11,005 nt of DNA from assembly GCA_022567365.1 (NCBI GenBank), contig JADFHG010000067.1, positions 1 to 11,005 on the forward strand. Reading direction: 5' to 3'. This DNA is from Planctomycetota bacterium. GTDB taxonomy: Bacteria; Planctomycetota; Phycisphaerae; UBA1845. Positions 1 to 6,396 of this stretch are shown here, one piece after another. Positions within the stretch are counted from its first letter, which is position 1. Every line of letters begins with the position of its first letter. The translations under genes were made by a program, and so were the position numbers. The notes under the pieces were generated by a model. The model did not search any database and was not told the DNA's origin. It saw nothing but the letters and a program-made list of their open reading frames with translations.

Positions 1-15
1 CGAAGTCGGAATCAC

Positions 16-1617
16 ATGGATCCTATTCAACTATCCACAATGCTCGCGCAGGATTGGTCCAACTACCGGGTGATGGTTTCCGGCGCCTTGGGGTGCCTCA
101 TCGGACTGGCGGGGCTCTATCTCCTCATGCGGTGGCTCGGGCGCGCGAGGCTCGACGCCGCCCGCAACGAGGCGGAGCGCGTAACCTCGGCAGCGAAGAC
201 CGACGCGGACATAGTCCGCAAGAAGGCCGAAGTCGACGCCAAGTCCGAGTTCGTCGAGAAGCAGGAGGCCCTCCGCAAGGAATCGAACGAAATGCGGGCG
301 GAGCTCAAGGAAGGCGAAAAACGCCTGGCGAAACGCGAGGACAACATCGAGGGCAAGCTCGATACGTTGGCCACCAAGGAACGCAACCTCGAACAAGCGG
401 AACGGAAGTTGGGCGATCGTAAGACGGCCCTCGAGAAAAAGGAGAAGGAGGGCGAGGATCTCGTCATCGCGCGGCGAGAGGAACTTGTTCGCGTCAGCGG
501 GATGAGCCTCGTGGAGGCGAAACGCGAACTCCTCGAAAACTTGAGCATCGAATTGGAGCATGAAGAAGCGGTCATGATCGAAAAGTCGGTCGCGACCGCA
601 AAGGACGAGGCCGAAAACCGCGCGCGAGAGATCACCTTGACCGCGATTCAGCGCTTCGCAGCGGAGCATACCAGCGCGAGCACGGTGTCTACCGTTGACA
701 TTCCCTCCGACGAGATGAAGGGCCGCGTCATCGGTCGAGAGGGACGCAACATCCGCGCGTTCGAGCGCGCGACCGGTGTCGACGTCATCGTGGACGACAC
801 CCCGGGAGTCATCCTGGTCAGCGCGTTCGACCCCGTACGCAAGGAGATCGCCCGACGCGCACTCGAAAGTCTCATCCAGGACGGGCGGATTCACCCGGGG
901 CGCATCGAGGAACTCGTCGAGCAAACTCGCAAGGACGTCGAGCGCGACATCATCGAAACAGGCAAGGCCGCGTCCGTCGAAGCCAACGTCGGCGGGCTCC
1001 ATCGAAAACAACTCGAACTCCTGGGTCGGCTCAAGTATCGCACGAGCTACGGGCAGAACGTCCTTCGGCACAGCCTCGAGGTGGCGTTCCTCTGCCAGGC
1101 GGTCGCCGACGAACTGGGGCTCGACGGGCGGCTCGCGCGCCGTTGCGGCCTGCTTCACGACATCGGCAAGGCCATCCCGCACGACGCCGAAGGCAGCCAC
1201 CCGAAGCTCGGCGCCGATTTCTGCAAACGGTTCAGCGAGCGCCCCGAGGTTCTCAACGCCATCGAGGGGCACCACGGCGACATCCCGGCCACCAACCCAT
1301 ACACGGTCATCGTCATGGCCACGGACGCGATGAGCGCCTCGCGACCCGGTGGGCGGCGAGAGTCGCTCGAACGCTACGTCCAGCGTTTGCAGCAGCTCGA
1401 AGAGATTGCCAAAGAACATCCGGCGGTACGCGAGGCCTACGCGATCCAGGCGGGGCGCGAGATTCGGATCATCATCGACGCCAAACGGGCCGATGACGCC
1501 ATGGCCGCCAAGATCTCGCGCGATGTCGCGGCTAAAGTCGAGAAACAGATGACCTACCCCGGGGAAATCCGGGTCACGGTCCTCCGCGAGGTCCGCGCGG
1601 TTTCTATCGCCCGATAA
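16..1617 (+). CDS. rny: Ribonuclease Y (membrane-anchored endoribonuclease)
   Basis: Endoribonuclease that starts mRNA decay, anchored in the cytoplasmic membrane. The 533 residues show the family's domain order. There is an N-terminal membrane segment at about residues 20-40. A long charged coiled coil rich in Glu, Lys and Arg covers about 45-220. A KH RNA-binding domain at about 225-290 contains the GxxG loop GREG (240-243). The HD metal-dependent hydrolase domain has HD at 381-382, GHH at 418-420, and the later Asp in ATDAMSASRPGGRRE (D436). Length is slightly above the usual 510-520 residues. ATG at 16 is used because the membrane segment follows at once; a weak GGA lies 4 nt upstream, and only 15 nt of upstream sequence is visible. 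The next gene, ymdB, is a frequent neighbour of rny in bacteria, but here lies 378 bp away. The family assignment is very secure. Confidence 0.97.
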   Translation: MDPIQLSTMLAQDWSNYRVMVSGALGCLIGLAGLYLLMRWLGRARLDAARNEAERVTSAAKTDADIVRKKAEVDAKSEFVEKQEALRKESNEMRAELKEGEKRLAKREDNIEGKLDTLATKERNLEQAERKLGDRKTALEKKEKEGEDLVIARREELVRVSGMSLVEAKRELLENLSIELEHEEAVMIEKSVATAKDEAENRAREITLTAIQRFAAEHTSASTVSTVDIPSDEMKGRVIGREGRNIRAFERATGVDVIVDDTPGVILVSAFDPVRKEIARRALESLIQDGRIHPGRIEELVEQTRKDVERDIIETGKAASVEANVGGLHRKQLELLGRLKYRTSYGQNVLRHSLEVAFLCQAVADELGLDGRLARRCGLLHDIGKAIPHDAEGSHPKLGADFCKRFSERPEVLNAIEGHHGDIPATNPYTVIVMATDAMSASRPGGRRESLERYVQRLQQLEEIAKEHPAVREAYAIQAGREIRIIIDAKRADDAMAAKISRDVAAKVEKQMTYPGEIRVTVLREVRAVSIAR

Positions 1618-1995
1618 TCACTAGAGCGGAGTTCCTTATTGTGTAGCGGCCGCCCCCCGTGGCGGCTGTAGGATCCAAGGGGTGTTCGATCTTTCGCACG
1701 CCACACAACAACGGGCAACGCTCCAGTCGTTCGTCATTCGTGAAGTGAGGGATGGGATTCGATCCAGCGAGCCGGCTTGCCCGGCAAGCGGGTTGGCCGG
1801 TGCCAGTAGGTGTCCAGGGGAAACTTGTTTGCCCGTGCGTCAAACTCGCTCCGCATGGGCGGGCCGGCGGTTGCCCATGGCACCCATCCCTCGGTTAATG
1901 TGTGTCGGGCTGCTCGGCACCCGCCCGACGCTGCACCCCAGCGCCGGGCGGACCCAAAGGTCTTTGTGCGGCATTGACGTGCCGCGAGAACAGCG
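1618..1995. other. Gene-free gap between rny and ymdB, rich in hairpins
   Basis: I see no convincing gene in these 378 bp; the open frames that cross it are low-complexity and run antisense to or out of frame with ymdB. It holds several inverted repeats. GCCGCC/GGCGGC (1649-1654/1661-1666) follows rny but has no T-run, so it is not a clear terminator. The second half carries four successive hairpins, listed separately. I looked for tRNA, tmRNA and 6S RNA signatures and found none I could defend. Confidence 0.6.
1854..1985 (+). repeat. Chain of four hairpins just upstream of ymdB
   Basis: Four perfect stems occur in a row. CATGGGC/GCCCATG lies at 1854-1860/1873-1879 (7 bp, 12-nt loop). GTCGGGC/GCCCGAC lies at 1904-1910/1923-1929 (7 bp, 12-nt loop). 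CGCTG/CAGCG lies at 1929-1933/1939-1943 (5 bp). GCGGCA/TGCCGC lies at 1968-1973/1980-1985 (6 bp, 6-nt loop). The last ends 10 nt before the ymdB ATG. The stems are seen in the sequence; whether they form a structured 5' leader, a small RNA or just short intergenic repeats is inference. Confidence 0.45.
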
Positions 1996-2799
1996 ATGGA
2001 ACTCAAGCTTCTCTGCGTTGGAGACGTCGTCGGCTCGCCCGGACGCCGCGCGCTCAAGAACGGGCTTGCCCCGCTCGTCGCCGACCGGGGGATCGATTGT
2101 GTCATCGTCAACGCGGAGAACTCCGCGGCCGGTTCCGGTCTGACGGCGGATCTCTACGAGAAGATCGTATCCTATGGGGCGGACCTTATTACGCTCGGCG
2201 ACCACATTTACCGACGTCGCGAGATCATCCCGGTCCTCGAACAATCAGACCGCATGGTGAGACCGGCCAACCTCCCCACCGGCGCGCCGGGGCACCAGTA
2301 TGCGATCTGCCACACGCGCGTCGGCCACGACGTAGCCGTGGTCTCGATCATGGGGCGCTTGTTCATGAAACCGCTGTACGATTGCCCGTTCGCCGCCGTC
2401 GACCGGGTGCTCGCGCGTATCGACAAGAGCGTCAGGATCGTCGTCGTCGATGTGCACGCGGAGGCAACGAGCGAGAAAATTGCCATGGGGTGGCACCTCG
2501 ACGGCCGCGTGAGCGTCCTCTTCGGCACGCACACCCACGTCGCGACCGCCGACGAACGCGTCCTCCCGCGGGGAACCGCCTACATCACCGACGTGGGCAT
2601 GACCGGTCCGTACGATTCGGTTCTCGGGCGAGACAAACAACGCGTACTCGGCTGCATGATCAGCGGAGTGCCCATTTCCCTCGACGTCGCCACTGACGAT
2701 GTGCGGCTGTGCGGGATCATCGTCACCGTCGATACGACGACCGGCAATGCCCGCTCGATCGAACGCGTATGCGTCAAGGATCTTGATGCCTGCCCATGA
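1996..2799 (+). CDS. ymdB: YmdB-family metallophosphoesterase
   Basis: The 267 residues match the YmdB/DR1281 family of calcineurin-like metallophosphoesterases. Characterised members hydrolyse 2',3'-cyclic nucleotides (and some cyclic nucleotides more broadly) and influence gene expression in Bacillus. Visible metal-site motifs in order are CVGDVVG (D10), VNAENSAAGSG (E41, N42), TLGDH (D69, H70), VVDVHAE (H154) and FGTHTHV (H179, H181). The length is normal for the family. The third motif reads GDH where most members have GNH, so an Asp replaces the usual metal-ligand Asn. I see no good Shine-Dalgarno sequence before the ATG at 1996; a hairpin ends 10 nt upstream. Its stop overlaps the tyrS start (ATGA, 2796-2799), so the two are probably cotranscribed and translationally coupled. 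The family call is secure; the exact substrate is not shown here. Confidence 0.93.
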   Translation: MELKLLCVGDVVGSPGRRALKNGLAPLVADRGIDCVIVNAENSAAGSGLTADLYEKIVSYGADLITLGDHIYRRREIIPVLEQSDRMVRPANLPTGAPGHQYAICHTRVGHDVAVVSIMGRLFMKPLYDCPFAAVDRVLARIDKSVRIVVVDVHAEATSEKIAMGWHLDGRVSVLFGTHTHVATADERVLPRGTAYITDVGMTGPYDSVLGRDKQRVLGCMISGVPISLDVATDDVRLCGIIVTVDTTTGNARSIERVCVKDLDACP

Positions 2800-4037
2800 G
2801 TCCGAGAATGAATGAGCAACAAGAACCTTCGATCGATGCGCTCATACGGGGGTGCGAGGCGGGCGGGGTCTACTCCCCTAACGAACTTCGCGAGAGACTG
2901 AAGCTGGGGCGCCCCTTACGGGTCAAGCTCGGTATGGACCCGACGGCGCCGGACCTGACGCTCGGGCATACGGTCGTGTTGGGCAAGCTTCGACAGTTTC
3001 AGGACATGGGACACAAAGCCGTCCTGATCATCGGCGACTATACCGCCAGGATCGGCGACCCGACCGGACGTTCCAAGACCCGCCCGGCGCTCACCGAAGC
3101 GCAGATCGATGCGAACGCGCAGACCTACCTCGATCAAGCCGGCAAGGTGATCGATCTGTCCGAGGAGAAGCTCGAGGTCCGTCGAAACAGCGAGTGGCTC
3201 GCCGGACTTAGCTTCGCCGACGTGATTCGCCTGATGAGCCAAACGACCGTCGCACGGATGCTCGAGCGCGACACCTTCGCCATCCGTCAAAAACAGGGCC
3301 GGGAGATTTACCTGCACGAGCTGCTTTACCCGATCATGCAGGCCTATGACAGCGTCGTGATCGAGGCGGACGTCGAACTCGGCGGGACCGATCAGACGTT
3401 CAACAACCTCTGCGGTCGCGACTTTCAACGCGCCGCCGGTCAACCACCTCAGATCGTCATGGTCATGCCGCTGCTCGTGGGGACCGACGGCAAGGTCAAG
3501 ATGAGCAAGTCGACGGGCAATCACATCGGGATTACCGATCCTCCGTCCGAGATGTTCGGAAAGGTGATGAGGATCCCGGATGAAACGATGCCGGACTACT
3601 TCCGACTCGTGACCGACTTGCCGCCTGACGAAGCCGCCGCGCTTTGTGATTCGTCCATCGCCAACCCGCGCGACACCAAGGAACGGCTCGCGAAGGAGAT
3701 TATCACGCGGTTCCATTCGGCGGACGCAGCCGACGCGGCCGCGGCCGAGTTCAAACGTGTGCACGGTGGAGGGCGCAAGGGCGGCTTGCCGGACGAGATA
3801 CCGGAGATGGTCGTTCCGGCGGAGATGATGGCCGACGGCACCGTCGCCACGATCGACCTGATCACGCATTGCGGTTTCGCGAAGTCTCGAGGCGACGCGC
3901 GTCGTCTCGTGGCACAAGGCGGCGTGCGCTTGAACGGTAAAACCCTGGACGATCCCCTGAAGACGCTGCCGATCAAGACCGGCGACGTGCTCCAGCGCGG
4001 AAAGCGGCAGTTCGTCCGGTTGGCGATCGGAGCGTGA
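2796..4037 (+). CDS. tyrS: Tyrosine--tRNA ligase
   Basis: Class I aminoacyl-tRNA synthetase that charges tRNA-Tyr with tyrosine in the cytoplasm. The 413 residues hold the HIGH-equivalent motif in DPTAPDLTLGHTVVL (LGH at 56-58), the tyrosine-pocket region YPIMQAYDS (178-186), GGTDQTFN (196-203), and a perfect KMSKS at 235-239. A C-terminal S4 RNA-binding domain covers about 353-411. Length and motifs fit the TyrZ-like branch of bacterial TyrRS. The ATG at 2796 overlaps the ymdB stop as ATGA, which suggests translational coupling; a second in-frame ATG at 2808 (M5) is an alternative start, and neither has a clear Shine-Dalgarno at the right distance. All motifs needed for activity are intact. 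Confidence 0.97.
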   Translation: MSPRMNEQQEPSIDALIRGCEAGGVYSPNELRERLKLGRPLRVKLGMDPTAPDLTLGHTVVLGKLRQFQDMGHKAVLIIGDYTARIGDPTGRSKTRPALTEAQIDANAQTYLDQAGKVIDLSEEKLEVRRNSEWLAGLSFADVIRLMSQTTVARMLERDTFAIRQKQGREIYLHELLYPIMQAYDSVVIEADVELGGTDQTFNNLCGRDFQRAAGQPPQIVMVMPLLVGTDGKVKMSKSTGNHIGITDPPSEMFGKVMRIPDETMPDYFRLVTDLPPDEAAALCDSSIANPRDTKERLAKEIITRFHSADAADAAAAEFKRVHGGGRKGGLPDEIPEMVVPAEMMADGTVATIDLITHCGFAKSRGDARRLVAQGGVRLNGKTLDDPLKTLPIKTGDVLQRGKRQFVRLAIGA

Positions 4038-4039
4038 TC

Positions 4040-4078
4040 ATGCCCATTGCGACCCCGCGCGAAGCCGACCGCGCATGA
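4040..4078 (+). other. 12-codon mini-ORF linking tyrS to the next gene
   Basis: Two nucleotides after the tyrS stop, an ATG at 4040 opens a 12-codon frame (MPIATPREADRA). Its TGA at 4076-4078 overlaps the ATG at 4075 of the following gene. A GGAG at 4029-4032, inside the end of tyrS, sits 7 nt before this ATG. The downstream gene has no Shine-Dalgarno of its own at 4075, so the mini-ORF could deliver ribosomes to it by stop-start coupling. The arrangement is visible; translation is inference and chance is possible. Confidence 0.3.
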
Positions 4079-4662
4079 GAATCCCACACGTTCAACACGC
4101 CGAGCGATTCGTCGGACTGTTCGTCTTCGACTTCGGCACCCATGTCTCGGTCGGATATACCGCGGCGGAGATCGCAATCCTGAAGGCAACCGAAGCCCAC
4201 GCTTCGGGAACCGCATTCGAGATCTATCGCGTGACCGAAGCCGGAGGATTCGAGCTGCGCGGCCTGACCGACGAACGCCTCCATGCGCGCGAGGCAATCT
4301 GTTTTCTACGCGCGGAAGCGTTGCACGCTCGACGCGACTATGCCGCGCTGCACGACGCCGCGAGGAATCGACCGATCGCCTGCCGGGCGGAACTCGCGCT
4401 CGCGACCGTGCAATCCTTCAAGCCCCCGCACGCGACCGCGCTCATCTACCCGGTGGCGGCGGCCCCGGCGGTCTCCGGTTGGCTCGCCGACGTGGGTTTG
4501 GACGGGGGCGACACCGTGATCGCCGGCGCAGACGTCTATCGCAGCTTCCTGGCCGACGGCGAAGTGCAGTTCCCGAGCGAGGTGCTGCCGAGTCAACTCG
4601 ACTATTCGGATCGGTCGGCCGAGCAGGTCATGCGGACGGTCGACCTGCCCGTGCAGCGATGA
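4075..4662 (+). CDS. Conserved-looking protein of unknown function, 195 residues
   Basis: I do not recognise a named domain. The protein looks like a compact cytoplasmic globular protein, with no signal peptide or membrane span. It opens with an alternating hydrophobic stretch, FVGLFVFDFGTHVSVGYTAAEI (12-33), then an alpha-helical region rich in Arg, Ala and Glu (about 68-115), then ALIYPVAAAPAVSGWLADV (122-140) and DTVIAGADVYRSF (146-158). Codon use matches the neighbouring genes, with strong G/C preference at third positions, which supports real coding. ATG at 4075 is chosen because the ordered hydrophobic pattern starts at once; it lacks its own ribosome-binding site and overlaps the stop of a 12-codon mini-ORF. 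It follows tyrS by 37 bp on the same strand, so it is probably in the ymdB-tyrS transcript. I recall similar uncharacterised proteins in planctomycetes, but that is memory and not checked. Confidence 0.75.
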   Translation: MRIPHVQHAERFVGLFVFDFGTHVSVGYTAAEIAILKATEAHASGTAFEIYRVTEAGGFELRGLTDERLHAREAICFLRAEALHARRDYAALHDAARNRPIACRAELALATVQSFKPPHATALIYPVAAAPAVSGWLADVGLDGGDTVIAGADVYRSFLADGEVQFPSEVLPSQLDYSDRSAEQVMRTVDLPVQR

Positions 4663-4982
4663 CCGGAGGCAATGGGCCGGCCGGTCAGGTTCTTGCTGCC
4701 GACGGGATTGGTACGAAATCGTCCGAGGCACGCGAGCCAGGGGTCCATCCGATCAAGGTCACCAATTTGGCGTTGAGCCGAGGTGTACCGATCGGGGTCA
4801 GTCCCCCACCCTTCCGCTACGCTCAAGGATTGGGCACCCGCGGGATAACTGAGTTCGATCGCCCAAAAACGCCCGGGAGCACGGAGCGGAATCTGGAGTC
4901 GGCGCCATCCACCGGACTTGCAACCATCCGCCAAACGGGTATGCTGGAGGATGGCTTGTGACGGTCGCACGGAGGCGCAACA
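4663..4982. other. Gene-free gap with short intergenic repeats
   Basis: I see no convincing gene in these 320 bp. A stem GACCGG/CCGGTC (4661-4666/4681-4686) overlaps the stop of the preceding gene; it has no T-run, so calling it a terminator would be weak. The stretch at about 4801-4842, built from CCCCCACCCTTCCGC followed by GCTCAAGGATTGGGCACCC, resembles a short repeat I associate with planctomycete intergenic DNA (from memory, unverified). Promoter elements for the next gene would be expected here, but I could not place them. Confidence 0.5.
4971..4975 (+). promoter_or_regulatory. Ribosome-binding site GGAGG
   Basis: A full GGAGG sits 7 nt before the ATG at 4983. It fixes the start of the membrane-anchored SPOR-like protein, whose first 80 residues are low-complexity and would otherwise be hard to assign. 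Confidence 0.8.
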
Positions 4983-5813
4983 ATGTCAAATGCGAAGCGA
5001 GCATCCGCCCTCTATGATGTTCTGGGTTGCAATCAAGCTACCCTTGATTCAAAACCGGCTGATGCTGGCGGAAACGGCGGCGGCGTGGCCGACGACCCGG
5101 CGGCGCCACCGCAAGGTGCCGTAGGGCGGTCCCGGGTGGGTGGACGCGGGCGCGGCGCCGTGGATGGCGAATCGCTTGCCCGAGCGCCGCTGGAACTGGT
5201 CGAGGGCATGGTGCGGGTCTCGCTGACGCCGACGCAATCGGCCGTGGTCATACTGTTGGCCGCGTTGGTCGTGCTGGCTGGGTACGCAATCGGTCGAAGT
5301 TCGGGGCATCGCCACGGCGACGAGTCCGGATTCGCCCGGGGCTTCGAGCAAGGACGCCTGTCGTACGAAGCCGACGTGTTCGACGACATCAAGGCGGCAC
5401 AGGCCGAACCGATCGCGGCCCACCTGCTCGCCGGCCTGGAGCGCGAGGCGTCGGGTGCCGACGTCGGGGTAACGGCTGCGGCGCCGAACGACGCGTCGGC
5501 TGGCGAGTCAGCATGGATCCCGGGGAACACGTACATCGTCGTGCAAAACTTCTCGACCGGCGCGAGGGAGAGCGCAATCGTGGCGCGGGATTTCCTGATG
5601 GAGCGCAGTGTCGAGACAAGGCTCGTGACACTGCGGAATGGGAAACTGCAATTGATCACGACGGCCGGTTTTGATCGGCGAGTGAAGGATCAATCGCGCA
5701 AGGCGGACCGGCTCCTCAAAGAAGTGGGTCGGATCGGTCGAGCGTTTGTCGCGGCCGGTGGTAGGCATGGTCTTCAAGGGTATTTCGCCACGTTCACGGG
5801 CGACAACTGGTAG
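4983..5813 (+). CDS. Membrane-anchored protein with a SPOR-like C-terminal domain
   Basis: The 276 residues form a single-pass membrane protein with three parts. The N-terminal cytoplasmic part (1-85) is Gly-, Arg- and Ala-rich and opens with a short ALYDVLG motif. One strong transmembrane helix (about 86-104, AVVILLAALVVLAGYAIG) has no signal cleavage site. The extracytoplasmic part ends in a compact domain (about 182-274) with the pattern YIVVQNF, ARDFL, ETRLV, GKLQLITT, ADRLLKEVGRIG and GLQGYF. This resembles the beta-alpha-beta layout of SPOR domains, which bind denuded peptidoglycan, and a form I have seen in many planctomycete proteins. The SPOR link rests on pattern only and should be taken as tentative. 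The start is fixed by GGAGG at 4971-4975. The gene ends 14 bp before the PVC small basic protein gene, so the two are probably cotranscribed. Confidence 0.75.
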   Translation: MSNAKRASALYDVLGCNQATLDSKPADAGGNGGGVADDPAAPPQGAVGRSRVGGRGRGAVDGESLARAPLELVEGMVRVSLTPTQSAVVILLAALVVLAGYAIGRSSGHRHGDESGFARGFEQGRLSYEADVFDDIKAAQAEPIAAHLLAGLEREASGADVGVTAAAPNDASAGESAWIPGNTYIVVQNFSTGARESAIVARDFLMERSVETRLVTLRNGKLQLITTAGFDRRVKDQSRKADRLLKEVGRIGRAFVAAGGRHGLQGYFATFTGDNW

Positions 5814-5827
5814 GGAGTTAGGATCGA

Positions 5828-6067
5828 ATGTCACTGGATAAGTCGCTCAAATCCGCGAGCACATTGGGAAGACACCGCAACGTCCTGACCCGCGCGGAGC
5901 GAATCGCATCACTACAGGAAACGGGACTCTGGACGGACGAATCGCGCCCCATCGGCCTCCCGAAGGTCGCTCACCGCATGGTCTCGGTCGGCAAGAAGAT
6001 CAAAGAGGAGAAGAAGGACGAGGAAGGCGAGGAGTCGACGGACACGCCGGAAGAGAAGAAGGACTGA
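5828..6067 (+). CDS. PVC-type small basic protein
   Basis: This 79-residue protein matches the short 'small basic protein' family (TIGR04137-like) found across Planctomycetes, Verrucomicrobia and Chlamydiae and used as a signature of that superphylum. The conserved core is visible: MSLDKSLKSASTLGRHRNVLTRAERI (1-26) followed by GLPKVAHR (43-50). The first 60 residues are strongly basic, fitting nucleic-acid or ribosome binding. The tail (about 60-79) alternates Lys with runs of Glu and Asp and is probably disordered. There is no signal peptide or membrane span. An AGGA lies 4 nt before the ATG. It lies 14 bp downstream of the SPOR-like gene and is followed by a GC-rich hairpin with a T-rich stretch. 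The ribosomal role is suggested only by the family literature and charge; no enzyme activity is expected. Confidence 0.9.
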   Translation: MSLDKSLKSASTLGRHRNVLTRAERIASLQETGLWTDESRPIGLPKVAHRMVSVGKKIKEEKKDEEGEESTDTPEEKKD

Positions 6068-6396
6068 TATTTCGTCAATACGCCGCGGCTCGTCCTGTCG
6101 GCGCAACGTGTTGCGCGTGGGGGTTTTGTTCGTCTTCGTGGGTCTTGTGGATTCTTTGCGCGTCCGTCTAGCGCTCTACCTATGACTATCGCGGGTACTC
6201 CAGATACTGGATGCACGATCTCCCGGACTATACAATATGGACGTTATTATTCGTTTCGGCAATAGCGATCTTCGCGCGGCAGCGAGCGACGTCCTTGGTG
6301 AGTATTCGGTACGGTTGAGCGTTACCTTGAGGCGCGAAGTACGTGATGTATGTGCGTTGGGCGAGCGATTTTCGTAGGATCTCATGGAAACTTGGA
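6068..6396. other. Gene-free, AT-richer gap
   Basis: No gene can be supported here. The stretch is noticeably richer in A and T than its surroundings, mainly at 6165-6260 and 6300-6396. It starts with a possible terminator (6101-6127). A TACAAT at 6231-6236 resembles a -10 box, but I see no convincing -35 box 17 bp upstream. A 46-codon frame from ATG 6237 to TAG 6377 starts right after it, with no ribosome-binding site and no recognisable content. The promoter of the lipoprotein gene at 6397 probably lies in this gap. Confidence 0.45.
6101..6127 (+). terminator. Possible terminator after the small basic protein gene
   Basis: GCGCAAC and GTTGCGC (6101-6107 and 6110-6116) form a perfect stem with a tight 2-nt loop. 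They are followed by GTGGGGG and then TTTTGTT. The position, about 35 bp after the stop codon, is right for a transcript end. The G-rich spacer between stem and T-run is unlike a classic intrinsic terminator, so this is tentative. Confidence 0.3.

Noticed and set aside
31..1419. 462-codon open frame on the minus strand opposite rny
   Set aside because: It is a shadow of the rny coding frame in GC-rich DNA; the plus-strand product is unmistakably RNase Y, and the antisense translation has no recognisable domain.
1640..1990. Possible 6S RNA, tmRNA or tRNA in the rny-ymdB gap, suggested by hairpins and a GGGATTCGATCC stretch near 1753
   Set aside because: The T-loop-like stretch has no matching 5-bp arm or acceptor stem, and I could not find the closing stem and central bubble of 6S RNA or the tag-coding region of tmRNA.
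1682..2143. 153-codon plus-strand frame in the rny-ymdB gap
   Set aside because: It overlaps the start of ymdB in another frame, crosses several hairpins, has no ribosome-binding site and shows no domain-like pattern.
6237..6377. 46-codon frame starting after a TATACAAT sequence
   Set aside because: No ribosome-binding site, no recognisable content, and it ends just before the lipoprotein start; a short open frame of this size is expected by chance.
6343..6396. Upstream ATG at 6343 for the propeller lipoprotein
   Set aside because: It would add 18 polar and charged residues before the signal sequence; the ATG at 6397 gives a standard lipoprotein signal.
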